NCBI GenBank assembly: GCA_964512225.1
Contig: CAZEKB010000022.1
Location: 11,000 to 74,999, forward strand
Direction: 5' to 3'
Source: CAZEKB01 sp964512225
GTDB lineage: Bacteria > Myxococcota_A > UBA796 > UBA9615
Length of the DNA: 64,000 nt
In this document: piece by piece, positions 56,376 to 64,000 of the stretch
Position numbering within the stretch: the stretch's first letter is position 1
Layout of the letters: each line of letters starts with the position of its first letter
Notes under the pieces: generated by a model
Database searches by the model: none
Seen by the model: only the letters and a program-made list of their open reading frames with translations
Told to the model about the DNA's origin: nothing
Translations under genes and position numbers: made by a program

Positions 56376-56703
56376 GCGGGCGCCCCGGCAAGAACCGGCC
56401 CGGTTCGGTGAAACGCCCGAGTTCTTGCCGCAGACCCGGCAAGAACCGGCCTGGTTCGTTGAAACGCCCGAGTTGTTGCCGCAAACCCGGCAAGAACCGG
56501 CCCGGTTCGTTGAAACGCCCGAGTTGTTGCCGCCTGCCGGGATCGGTCTCGGGACCCACCGAGGAGCCGACCCGCCTGGAGGGTCGCCCCGCGCGGCGTC
56601 AGGGAGCGAGCGCAGCGAGCGGAGCCGCGGTGGGGCGAGCCGTCCAGGTTCGAAGGGAGGCGTTCTTGCCGCAAACGCCCGGCAGGAGGGTCGCCCCGCG
56701 TCG
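56376..56703. other. Repeat-rich intergenic region with no gene
   Basis: 328 bases between the convergent glycosyltransferase gene and a small minus-strand gene. The first 150 bases are three 51-base tandem repeats (separate entry). The rest holds a GAGCGAGCGCAGCGAGCGGAG element at about 56605-56625, a GTTCTTGCC copy at 56662-56670, and a 16-base direct repeat GGAGGGTCGCCCCGCG at 56578-56593 and 56685-56700. Frames reading through it have no family resemblance. Confidence 0.7.
56384..56536. repeat. Three 51-base tandem repeats with internal palindromes
   Basis: Units start at 56384, 56435 and 56486, differing at a few positions. Each holds GGCAAGAAC and its inverted copy 25 bases later (GTTCTTGCC in unit 1; GTTGTTGCC in units 2 and 3), plus a near-perfect palindrome GAACCGGcCCGGTTC. 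No spacers of unique sequence, so not CRISPR. It could be a REP- or MITE-like element, or the transcription-stop region between convergent genes. Confidence 0.85.
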
Positions 56704-57039
56704 CTAGACCGGGAGCAGCGGGAGCGCCACCCCGGCGACCTGCTTCACCACGCCCAGGACCTCGACGACGGCCTCGAGGGCCGCCTTGAGCTGATCGAGG
56801 TCCTTGGTAGTGGCCTTGAGCTGCTCGTTGAGGGGGCCGAGGAGGGCGCTCGCTTCGGCGTAGGCGGGGGTCGAGTCGTCGATCTCGGCGTCCACGAGCA
56901 CGTCGAGGAGGTCGTCGAGCGCCTTGCGCTGTGCGTTCAGCTCCGGCCGACGCGGGTCGCTCAGCGACAGGTCGAACCGGATCAGGTCGAGGTTGGTCAG
57001 CGCGTCGCCGACGGCCTGAATGAGCTCGACACGGGTCAT
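56704..57039 (-). CDS. Small helical protein coupled to a lipoprotein
   Basis: 111 residues from the ATG at 57039, overlapping the upstream stop (ATGA). Predominantly helical, with Leu-rich heptads (LNAQRKALDDLLDVLVDAE, LNEQLKATTKDLDQLKAALEAVVEVLGVVKQVAG) and a hydrophobic end (VALPLLPV). No signal peptide or known motif. It may be a soluble or peripheral coiled-coil partner of the lipoprotein gene it is coupled to. No family recognised. Confidence 0.72.
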   Translation of the reverse strand: MTRVELIQAVGDALTNLDLIRFDLSLSDPRRPELNAQRKALDDLLDVLVDAEIDDSTPAYAEASALLGPLNEQLKATTKDLDQLKAALEAVVEVLGVVKQVAGVALPLLPV

Positions 57040-57995
57040 TCGATCTCCGTGACACCGGTGGGCGCGGTGGCGTGCAGGGCCGAGACGAGCTGGTAGGTCG
57101 CGTTGCCCAGGGCGTAGACGGCGGTCCCGGCCTCCACCAGCGCCTCCTTCTTGTGCCCGCTCTCGATGTAGGCGCGCAGCTTCTCGTGCGCGACCGCCAG
57201 CGCCTTGGGGGCGGCCTCGGGCGAGATCCGGCTCCAGAGGCGCAGGGCGTCGTCGGCGGCCACGACCCGCTCGGTGAGCTCGATGACCTGCAGGAGCGCG
57301 GACGGGTCGGTCTTCGCGGCCTCGACCGTGTGCTTCAGGGCGGTATTGAGCAGGTTGCGACGCTCCCCCAGCCACGCCTCGCGGTCCGCGTGCAACGCCC
57401 GGAGGTCGGTGCTCAGCGCCTCGGCGAACAGGGCCACGGCGTCTTCGCCGCCCCCGATCGCGCCGTCCAGGGCGTTGCGGACGGCCACGTCGAGGGCCGC
57501 TCGGAGCGCGGCGGACGCGAGGGCGGAGATCGGGTCCGCGAGGCCCGCGAAGGGGTTCTCGCCGCCCACCGCGTCCGACGTCATCACCACGGAGACGAGG
57601 TCGTCGGCGGCCGAGCCCAGCGACTTCGCGGCGGCGGCGGCTTCACCCGGCGTCTCGGCCGTCGCCAGCGCCATCAGGAGCTTTCCGTACAGCGACAGCG
57701 CGGCCAGGGCCTTCGTGCGGACGAGCCGCTGCTCGTCGGTGAAGCGCCCCTGCGTGCTCAGCGCCGCCGCGGGCGGGGACGCCATGCTCGCCAGGTCCTC
57801 GAAGCCCCCGTATCCCTCGAACACGGCCTGCTCGCGCGCCTGGACGTCGGTCACCGCGAGCTGCGCGCGCAGGGCCTCGGACACCGTGACGGTGGACGTG
57901 GCGAACCGAGAGACGGCGTTGCGATAGCCGGGGGTGACGCACCCCGAGCCCAGGAGCACGAGGCAGAGGACGACGAACAGGGACCCCCGGCGCAT
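57036..57995 (-). CDS. Helical lipoprotein of unknown function
   Basis: 319 residues. The leader ends LLGSGC (lipobox Cys19). The mature protein is almost entirely helical: Ala-, Leu- and Asp-rich segments such as RTKALAALSLYGKLLMALATAE, AAAAKSLGSAADDLVSVVMTS and RRNLLNTALKHTVEAAKTD. No cysteines in the mature part and no catalytic motif. It is not a recognised family. Coupled with the small helical protein downstream; a 44-base gap separates it from the minus-strand lipoprotein gene upstream. Confidence 0.78.
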   Translation of the reverse strand: MRRGSLFVVLCLVLLGSGCVTPGYRNAVSRFATSTVTVSEALRAQLAVTDVQAREQAVFEGYGGFEDLASMASPPAAALSTQGRFTDEQRLVRTKALAALSLYGKLLMALATAETPGEAAAAAKSLGSAADDLVSVVMTSDAVGGENPFAGLADPISALASAALRAALDVAVRNALDGAIGGGEDAVALFAEALSTDLRALHADREAWLGERRNLLNTALKHTVEAAKTDPSALLQVIELTERVVAADDALRLWSRISPEAAPKALAVAHEKLRAYIESGHKKEALVEAGTAVYALGNATYQLVSALHATAPTGVTEIE

Positions 57996-58039
57996 GGGGG
58001 AGTCCTAGCAGGAAGGGGCGCCGGGATCAGGCGGAGCGG

Positions 58040-58975
58040 CTACTCGGGGCCTTCCCAGGTCGCGCAGAGGCCGCCGAAGCAGGCCTCGACGGGGGAGCCG
58101 TTGTCGGCGTGGACCGTCTGCGTGGTCCCGCCGGTGGACCACTGCGGGGTGAGTCCGTGCACGACGCGACCTTCGTCCGTGGTGGCGACGACCGACAGCA
58201 GGGACGCGTCGGCTTCGCCGTGCTTCTCGGGCATGGCGAGGATGTGCAGGTCCGCCAGCTCGTCCTCGTCGACCGCCAGCACCTCGATCTCGCGGGAGAC
58301 GCCGTCGCCCAGGTCCATCGTGACGCTGCCGCTCTCGGTGATCTCGACGGTGAGCATCGTGCCCCAGGCCTCGAGGCCCCAGTCGTCGTTCCACGTGGTG
58401 AGGTCCGTGTCCCAGCTCACGTCCACGGTGCCCACGAGCGGGTTGCCGTCGGCGTCCAGGGGCGCGGGGGTCAGGGTCACGGTCGAGCCTTCGAGGAGCG
58501 CGGGGGTGCTCTCGCGGTCGAAGACGAAGTCGGCGAACTCGGGGCAGTCGTCGAGGGCGACGCCCAGGGCCACGTCGTCCACCTCGCGGGCGGCCGTGCT
58601 CACGCGCCCCCGCTCGATGCCCCAGCCGTCGGCCACGACGATGTCGAACTCGCCTTCGCGCTCGACGGTGCCGTAGTTGTAGCGGTACTCGCCCATGCCC
58701 GGGAACAGGGACGGGACGGCGAATCCGCCGTACATCGGGTCGGTGTTCTCGACGACGACGGGGTCGCCCTCGTTCTCGAAGATCACCTCGTTGGTGCCGA
58801 GCATGATCCCCGTGGCGGAGATGCCGATGTCGCTGCCGACGGCCCAGTCCCGGTCGTCGAGGACGTGCCCCCCGCTCGTCTTGAGCTCGAGGGAGGACTG
58901 TCCGGCGGCGCCGGTGCAGGCGGCGCCGAGGGCCGCGATGGAGAGGGGGAGGAAGAAACGAACGGCTCGAAGCAT
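58040..58975 (-). CDS. Beta-rich lipoprotein of unknown function
   Basis: 311 residues. The leader ends LGAAC (lipobox Cys20). The mature protein is acidic and beta-rich, with Ig-like stretches: DRDWAVGSDIGISATGIMLGTNEVIFENEGDPVVVE, LEGSTVTLTPAPLDADGNPLVGTVDVSWD and ESGSVTMDLGDGVSREIEVLAV. The ending has CFGGLCATW, a possible disulfide. No catalytic motif seen. Envelope location. It is divergent from the glycosyltransferase/radical SAM fusion gene, with a 126-base gap that would contain both promoters. Confidence 0.76.
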   Translation of the reverse strand: MLRAVRFFLPLSIAALGAACTGAAGQSSLELKTSGGHVLDDRDWAVGSDIGISATGIMLGTNEVIFENEGDPVVVENTDPMYGGFAVPSLFPGMGEYRYNYGTVEREGEFDIVVADGWGIERGRVSTAAREVDDVALGVALDDCPEFADFVFDRESTPALLEGSTVTLTPAPLDADGNPLVGTVDVSWDTDLTTWNDDWGLEAWGTMLTVEITESGSVTMDLGDGVSREIEVLAVDEDELADLHILAMPEKHGEADASLLSVVATTDEGRVVHGLTPQWSTGGTTQTVHADNGSPVEACFGGLCATWEGPE

Positions 58976-59101
58976 GGAAGCGAGTCTCCGGGGACAAGCG
59001 AGGGGGTGCCCTCGAACATCTTTGCAGGATCGAGGCCGGCTGCGGGGGGCGAAACGGGTCGATGTCGCCGCCGGAACGATCCGCTGTCAGAATCAACCCC
59101 C

Positions 59102-61633
59102 GTGCGCGTCCTGATGGTCCATCCCCACGACATCCACTCGCCGGTGGAGCCGTGGACCATTCGCATCACCTCGCTCGCCCGTCGCCTTGCGGCTCGGGGC
59201 CACGAGATCAAGCTGGTGCATCACCTCGCGGATCCCCGCGTCCTCCCCGAGGACGTGCGCGGGCGGCAGGAGTTCCCCTTCGAGACCATCCCGTGGATCC
59301 GCCACATGGGGCTGGGTCTGCGCAAGTCGCGCGCGATGGCCGAGCTCGCGGGCTGGGCGGACCTCGTACACGTGCAGAAGGCGCTGGGCCACGCGGCCCT
59401 GCCGTCGGCGGTCGCGGCCTTCTGGAACCGCATCCCCCTGCACTACGACTGGGACGACTGGGAGGCGCAGATCTACGCCGACGCCGTCGGCTCGCGCGAC
59501 GCCCACTGGCGACGCATCCACCGGTTCGAGGTGGGGCTGGCGAAGATCGCGGACACCGTGTCCGTCGCGTCGGCGGCGCTGCGCGACCAGGCGACCGCCC
59601 TCGGCGTGCGCGACGAGGACCTCTTCGACGCGCCGGTCGGCGCGGACCTGGAGCGGTTCCGGGCGGGCGGCGACGGCGAGGCCCTGCGCGCCGAGCTGGG
59701 CCTGGACGGGCCGATCGCGCTCTACCTCGGTCAGCTGGCGGGGGCCCACGCGGCGCCGCTGTTCCTCGACGCGGCCGCCCTCGTCCTGCAGCGCGTGCCG
59801 GACGCGGGGTTCGTCGTCGTGGGCGGCGGGCGCACGCTCGCCGAGGTCCGGGCCCACGCCGCCCGCCTGGGCATCGCGCAGCGAGTCCGCTTCACCGGGG
59901 CCGTGCCCCACGCCGCCGTCGCCGACTACCTGGACGTCGCCGACGTGGCGGTCGCGACCCTCCCGAACACGGAGCAGGCGGCCACGAAGTCGCCGCTGAA
60001 GATCGTCGAGTACATGGCCGCGGGGAAGGCGATCGTGGCCTCGCGGGTGGGCGAGGCCGTGCGCTTCCTGGACGACGGCCGGGTCGGTCGCCTCGTGCCC
60101 CCCGGCGACGCCGACGCGCTCGCCGACGGCATCGAGGGGCTCCTCGCCGACCCGTACCTGCGCGACGAGCTCGGCGTGGGTGCCCGCGAGCACCTGCGCG
60201 ACCGCTTCACGTGGGACCACACGGCCGACCGCATCGAGCGGGCCTGGGAGCGGGCGCGGACCAAGCGGGGGCTCGACCCGCGCGGCCGACCCCCGTCGCG
60301 AGGTCTGGGCCCCGACGGCCGCGGCGTCGCCCCCGGCGCGACGGTCCCCCAGTCCACGATCGCGCCGCCTCCCCCGCCGCCGCTGAACCGGGCCACCGTC
60401 CGTCGCCTCGCCGAGGCGACCCCCGATCGCCTCCGGGAGGCCCTGCGCGGCCGCCTGGACATGGCGGGCGTCTTCCACGGCGAGGCCGCGTTCACGGGCC
60501 CCTACACGATCCAGCTGGACGTCACCAACCGCTGCAACAACGACTGCATCGCCTGCTGGCTGCACTCGCCCCTGCTGCGCAAGTCGGGCCCCAACGCCAA
60601 GGACCTGCGCGCGCAGCTCCGGTTCGACGTCGTGGCCCAGCTGCTCGACGACGCCGCCACGCTGGGCACGCGGGACATCTACATGGCGGGCGGGGGCGAC
60701 CCGATCGTGTACCCGTGGCTGCGGGAGACGGTAGAGCGGGCGAAGTCCCACGGGATGACCGTCGCCATCAATACGAACTTCGCGCTCGCCAACGACGACT
60801 GGTGCGACTGGGCCTGCGACGTGGGCCTCGACGACATCACGATCTCGGTGTGGGCCGGGTCCCCCGAGACGTACGACGCGACACACCCGAACAAGAAGCC
60901 GAGGGACTTCGACAAGCTGAAGAAGCAGGTCGCGTACCTCAACCGGCGCAAGCGGGAGGTCGGCCGCGGTCCGACGGTCAAGGTCTATCACGTGGTCAGC
61001 AAGCTCAACGCCCACGAGTTCGACGCCATGTACCGGTTCGTCGAGGAGACCGGCAGCGACGCCGTGGAGTTCACCGTCGTGGACACCGTGCCCGGCAAGA
61101 CCGACGTCCTGCTCTTCGACGACGCGGCCCGGGCCCGCCTGCTCGACCAGTCGCTCGCGCTGCAGCGGCGGCTCGAGGCGTCGGGCGACGCGGACCGCCT
61201 CTTCGGCTTCGACCACTGGCTGCGGCGGCTGCGCACCGAGGACGTGGTCGACGGCCGGGGCGACGTTTCGATCGTGCACACCTTCCCGTGCACCATCGGC
61301 TGGACGTTCCTGCGCGTCATGCCCGACGGCAAGGTCGCCAGCTGCCTCAAGTCGCACCGCATCCCCATCGGCAACATCAACGAGCAGCGCCTGCCCGAGC
61401 TGTGGAACAACCACCAGCAGCGCGAGTTCCGGCGCCGCACGAACGTGCTCGAGAAGCGCGACCCGTGGTTCAGCAATATCGGCAACGACCCCGGGGTCGC
61501 CTGCGGCTGCGAGAAGTCCTGCGACGACCTCGGCCGCAACCTCGCCATGAACGACCGACTCAAGACGCTCGGTCGCCACGAGAAGAAGCTCCTCGCCCAC
61601 GCGGCCGGGCGCCTGCCCGTCATTCCGTCGTGA
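59102..61633 (+). CDS. Glycosyltransferase-4 fused to a radical SAM/SPASM enzyme
   Basis: 843 residues from GTG 59102 (ATG 59114 possible). Residues about 1-385 are a GT4/GT-B transferase: PWTIRITSLARRLAARGHEI, a LYLGQLAGAHAAPLFLDAA nucleotide-binding half, and SPLKIVEYMAAGKAIVAS. A Pro-rich linker follows (about 390-425). Residues about 440-720 are a radical SAM domain with Cys478, Cys482 and Cys485 (TNRCNNDCIAC), DIYMAGGGDPIVYPWL and ITISVWAGSPETYDA. The C-terminal SPASM region (about 730-835) has CTIGWTFLRVMPDGKVASC and CGCEKSC. The fusion suggests sugar transfer and radical chemistry on one glycan acceptor. The order is the reverse of the fusion at 40964-43378. Confidence 0.92.
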   Translation: MRVLMVHPHDIHSPVEPWTIRITSLARRLAARGHEIKLVHHLADPRVLPEDVRGRQEFPFETIPWIRHMGLGLRKSRAMAELAGWADLVHVQKALGHAALPSAVAAFWNRIPLHYDWDDWEAQIYADAVGSRDAHWRRIHRFEVGLAKIADTVSVASAALRDQATALGVRDEDLFDAPVGADLERFRAGGDGEALRAELGLDGPIALYLGQLAGAHAAPLFLDAAALVLQRVPDAGFVVVGGGRTLAEVRAHAARLGIAQRVRFTGAVPHAAVADYLDVADVAVATLPNTEQAATKSPLKIVEYMAAGKAIVASRVGEAVRFLDDGRVGRLVPPGDADALADGIEGLLADPYLRDELGVGAREHLRDRFTWDHTADRIERAWERARTKRGLDPRGRPPSRGLGPDGRGVAPGATVPQSTIAPPPPPPLNRATVRRLAEATPDRLREALRGRLDMAGVFHGEAAFTGPYTIQLDVTNRCNNDCIACWLHSPLLRKSGPNAKDLRAQLRFDVVAQLLDDAATLGTRDIYMAGGGDPIVYPWLRETVERAKSHGMTVAINTNFALANDDWCDWACDVGLDDITISVWAGSPETYDATHPNKKPRDFDKLKKQVAYLNRRKREVGRGPTVKVYHVVSKLNAHEFDAMYRFVEETGSDAVEFTVVDTVPGKTDVLLFDDAARARLLDQSLALQRRLEASGDADRLFGFDHWLRRLRTEDVVDGRGDVSIVHTFPCTIGWTFLRVMPDGKVASCLKSHRIPIGNINEQRLPELWNNHQQREFRRRTNVLEKRDPWFSNIGNDPGVACGCEKSCDDLGRNLAMNDRLKTLGRHEKKLLAHAAGRLPVIPS

Positions 61634-63257
61634 GCAGCTCCCACTCGGCGTTCTTCATCAGCGTCCGCACGCGCGGCGACTTCCCGAGCTCCTCGCGCAG
61701 CCTGCGGTAGTGAGCGATCTCCGCGGCGCGTTCGGGGTGCGAGGGGTCCCCCCCGATTCGCAGCAACACCCAGTCCGCGCCGAGTGATCGGGGGACGTCG
61801 AGGCGTTCGTCCAGGGGCGTCGGGGGGGCGATGAACGTCCGCCAAGCGGCTGCCTTGGCCGCGAACCCGGGGGTGTGTCGACTGTGCCCGACCACCGCTC
61901 GCAGCCTCGTGTAGGCGGGGACGAGCATGCCGATGCGCGCGTCGCACAGGACCGCGTGGTCGGCGCCGAGCTCTGTCTCGGCCGTGCGCAGCAGGTCCAC
62001 GAGGGCGGCGGACGGGTAGTAGACGTCGCGGTCGACGGGGCCGGCGCCGCGCAGGTAGCGGAGGTTGTCGGCGAGGTTGAGGGGCGTGCCCAGGGCGCAC
62101 ACGGCGACGCCCACGGCGATCAGGGCGGGGCGACGGCGGCCCAGCCACAGCATGGCGGCGAGGGCGACGGGGATGGTCAGCACCAGCCCGAGGCGTCGCT
62201 GGACGTCGAACGGCAGGTAGGGGAGCACGAGGTGGGTGCCCAGCAGCAGCGTCGCCGCGACCTCCGCCTCGTACCGCTCCGCTTCGCCGCTGCGCAGCGC
62301 GCCGAGCCCGTCCGCGAGGGTCGGCAGCGCGAGCAGCAGGGGCACGCCCAGGCCCAGCGCGAGGAGCACGGGCGACGGGGACGCCTGCACCAGCGACTCG
62401 GCGAGGACGCGCGCCCACGCCGGGTCGGACCGCAGCAGCGCCGCCACCGCCCCGACGGCGGGGACCGTCACCGCGATCAGGGCCCCGAGGCCGATCGCCA
62501 CCCGCCGCCGGTCGCCCCGCGCGGCCCCGTGGGCGACCCCGAGCGCGGCGCTCCAGGACAGCAGGATCGCCACGTCCGGGGGGTGCTCTACGGCCAGCAG
62601 GAGCCCGGGGACCAGGGCCTTCCACAGCGCGCCCTCCCCGCGCCACCACCGCACGACCGCGGTCGCCGACAGCAGCAGGAGGACCACCGCGAACAGCAGG
62701 TGGGGCAGGAACGTCAGCAGCTGGCCGAGGTACACGTCCGTCCACCAGTGCCCCACGGGGAAGCCCGGGACGTCCCCCGCGGCCGCGTCCCGGCGCACCC
62801 CCGCCGCGTACAGGACCACCCCCAGGCCCGACGTGGTCGCCGCGAGCACCACCGCCGCCAGGCGCGGGCGGAGGGCGGGCCACAGGGCGAAGAAGCGGTC
62901 GAGGGACAGCAGGCACGCGAAGCCGAGCACCCAGCGCGAGGCCTCGTAGACGAGGCGGGGGTCGAGCGAGAGGAGCCCGGCGACCTTGCCCAGGACCACG
63001 AACAGCGGCCGCAGGACCACGGCGCCCGTCGGCTCGGCGGTGTAGCGGTTGGTGAGCAGCCAGTCGCCGGCCGCCGCGTCGTGCATCCAGGCGATGTACT
63101 GGTGCTGGTCGGACGGGAGGAGAAGGAAGCCGCTGAAGAGCTCGCCGGCCCGGGCGCCGCTCGCCGCGAGGAAGCCCGGCACCGCCGCGGCCGCCACGAG
63201 GACGCCGGCCACGATCATCAGCCCGCGACCGGGGGTCGTCTCCTCGGGGTCCGCCAC
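61620..63257 (-). CDS. Multi-pass membrane protein, GT-C-like
   Basis: 545 residues from GTG 63257 (weak ribosome-binding site). About ten to twelve transmembrane segments with an early lumenal loop containing SDQHQYIAWMHDAAAGDWLLTNRYTAEP, reminiscent of the first loop of GT-C glycosyltransferases, which use polyprenyl-linked sugars. The last 110 residues form a soluble domain (LDERLDVPRSLGADWVLLRIGGDPS) on the outer face. The family is not certain; a polysaccharide polymerase or flippase is possible. It overlaps the 3' end of the GT4/radical SAM fusion by 14 bases (convergent) and is divergent from another GT-C-like gene. Confidence 0.75.
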   Translation of the reverse strand: MADPEETTPGRGLMIVAGVLVAAAAVPGFLAASGARAGELFSGFLLLPSDQHQYIAWMHDAAAGDWLLTNRYTAEPTGAVVLRPLFVVLGKVAGLLSLDPRLVYEASRWVLGFACLLSLDRFFALWPALRPRLAAVVLAATTSGLGVVLYAAGVRRDAAAGDVPGFPVGHWWTDVYLGQLLTFLPHLLFAVVLLLLSATAVVRWWRGEGALWKALVPGLLLAVEHPPDVAILLSWSAALGVAHGAARGDRRRVAIGLGALIAVTVPAVGAVAALLRSDPAWARVLAESLVQASPSPVLLALGLGVPLLLALPTLADGLGALRSGEAERYEAEVAATLLLGTHLVLPYLPFDVQRRLGLVLTIPVALAAMLWLGRRRPALIAVGVAVCALGTPLNLADNLRYLRGAGPVDRDVYYPSAALVDLLRTAETELGADHAVLCDARIGMLVPAYTRLRAVVGHSRHTPGFAAKAAAWRTFIAPPTPLDERLDVPRSLGADWVLLRIGGDPSHPERAAEIAHYRRLREELGKSPRVRTLMKNAEWELLTTE

Positions 63258-63293
63258 GACCGCCAGCGTATCAACGTGGCAAAGTCCGGGGCG

Positions 63294-64000
63294 ATGACGA
63301 GCCCCCGTTTCGGACCCGCGGCCGTCGTCGCCGCCTTCCTCCTGGGCGGCCTGCTCTGGCACTCCTCGTTCCCGTTCCTGCTCGGCGTCGACGGCTTCTA
63401 TCACCTCGCCCAGACCCGCCTGCTGCTCGAAGAGGGGCTCGGCGCGGCCATGCCCTGGATGCGCTTCTCGGTGTTCGAGAACGGCTGGGTCGACCACCAC
63501 CTCGGCTACCACGTCGCCCTAGTGCCCTTCGTGGCGTGGCCCGGCGGCATCGTGGGGGGCAAGCTCGCCGCGGGGCTGTTCGCGGGCGCCGCCGTGGGCG
63601 CGCTCTTCCTCGCCCTGCGCGCCCTGCGCGTGCCCCACCCGGCGCTCCTGGCGCTCGTCCCGATCGCCGCGTCCTGGGGGTTCGTCTTCCGCCTGGGCAT
63701 GGTCCGCGCGATCTCGCTGTCGACCGTCCTCCTGTGCGCCGGCCTCGTCCTCGCGATCCGCGGACGGGACCGCGCCCTCTTCTTCGTCGCCGCGGCCTAC
63801 GCGTTCAGCTACCACCTGTCCGCGCTCGTGCTCCCGATCGCCCTCGGGGCCTGGCTCGCCCGGCGTCTGTTCGGGGCCGACGCGGGCGACGACGGCCCCA
63901 CGTGGCGGACCCCCGCGGCCGCCGCCCCCCGGGGCGGGGGGGGCGCCGCGCGCCCCCCGCCCCCCCCGCGGCCCGGGGGGGTGTTGTTGCAGCCCGTCGG
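63294..64000 (+). CDS. GT-C-like membrane protein, 5' part
   Basis: The ATG at 63294 opens a frame to the window edge (235 codons visible). A first transmembrane segment is followed by GVDGFYHLAQTRLLLEEG and GWVDHHLGYHVALVPF, an acidic-loop pattern like GT-C/STT3-type oligosaccharyl- or glycosyltransferases. Several hydrophobic segments follow (VALVPFVAW, AAGLFAGAAVGALFLALRAL, LVPIAASWGFVF). From about 63910 the coding is Pro/Gly/Arg-rich and may be read through errors, so the final 30 residues are unreliable. It is 36 bases from the divergent membrane gene. Probably part of the same glycan locus. Confidence 0.7.
   Translation, partial: MTSPRFGPAAVVAAFLLGGLLWHSSFPFLLGVDGFYHLAQTRLLLEEGLGAAMPWMRFSVFENGWVDHHLGYHVALVPFVAWPGGIVGGKLAAGLFAGAAVGALFLALRALRVPHPALLALVPIAASWGFVFRLGMVRAISLSTVLLCAGLVLAIRGRDRALFFVAAAYAFSYHLSALVLPIALGAWLARRLFGADAGDDGPTWRTPAAAAPRGGGGAARPPPPPRPGGVLLQPV
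63910..64000. other. Homopolymer-rich window end, possible assembly artefact
   Basis: The last 90 bases contain runs of up to eight G or eight C residues, unlike the otherwise balanced GC-rich coding just upstream. This is typical of poor-quality contig ends. The membrane-protein frame remains open but its translation changes to Pro/Gly/Arg. Treat any frame or composition here with caution. Confidence 0.55.

Noticed and set aside
56384..56536. CRISPR array
   Set aside because: Units are contiguous 51-base repeats with no unique spacers and no cas genes nearby.
56425..57096. Small plus-strand gene across the intergenic repeats
   Set aside because: Its frame reads the repeats as 17-residue periodic Pro/Arg text and the opposite strand of a real gene; no start signal or family match.

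Overview
The window is very GC-rich and densely coded, with no rRNA, tRNA, CRISPR array or recognisable insertion sequence. Several features point to a Myxococcota-type (delta-proteobacterial) Gram-negative bacterium. Three predicted proteins end in a MYXO-CTERM-like tail (Cys-containing stretch, one membrane segment, Arg cluster). There are many lipoproteins with a lipobox, MopE-type metal-binding repeat proteins, outer-membrane beta-barrel proteins, and a Tat-dependent TRAP binding protein. Neighbouring genes in the same direction are very often coupled by 4-base ATGA or GTGA overlaps; I count 17.

Layout. 1-6.6 kb: the 3' end of an unknown gene coupled to pyruvate kinase (pyk), a MYXO-CTERM subtilisin-like protease on the minus strand, and the ATP sulfurylase genes cysD and cysN. 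6.6-16.6 kb: a minus-strand array of a giant MopE-repeat surface protein, three paralogous lipoproteins of an unrecognised family, and two paralogous beta-barrel proteins. It looks like one cell-envelope module. 16.6-27.4 kb, all minus strand: a YtpQ-like protein, an amidase lipoprotein, an HDOD protein, then a coupled series (orphan DNA methyltransferase, MazG-like pyrophosphohydrolase, 4-alpha-glucanotransferase, aminopeptidase P), and a YkgJ-type Cys-cluster protein. 27.4-35.6 kb, plus strand: a CaCA cation exchanger, a small lipoprotein, an FHA protein coupled to a complete TRAP transporter (DctP, DctQ, DctM), an ABC-type binding lipoprotein, and a radical SAM protein. 35.6-40 kb: two paralogous 194-residue lipoproteins, a MopE/beta-helix lipoprotein, and a YceI protein.

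40-43.4 kb: a sugar epimerase resembling CDP-paratose 2-epimerase, coupled to a radical SAM protein fused to a glycosyltransferase-2-like domain. 43.4-48 kb: exported proteins of unknown function, including a lipoprotein with five 14-residue repeats. 48-64 kb: what appears to be a surface-glycan region. It holds an alkaline-phosphatase-superfamily enzyme coupled to a sulfatase-fold protein lacking its catalytic residues, a cysteine-less radical SAM-like fragment, a radical SAM/SPASM protein, and a Wzm/Wzt-type ABC exporter. These are followed by a glycosyltransferase with a long C-terminal coiled coil, a glycosyltransferase-4/radical SAM/SPASM fusion, and two multi-pass membrane proteins of GT-C type. 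The second of these runs off the window into a homopolymer-rich end that may be an assembly artefact.

The most unusual content is the repeated association of radical SAM enzymes with glycosyltransferases, including two fusions with opposite domain order, beside a Wzm/Wzt exporter. Second is the envelope module at 6.6-16.6 kb. Functions are inferred from motifs read by eye; no database search was possible.
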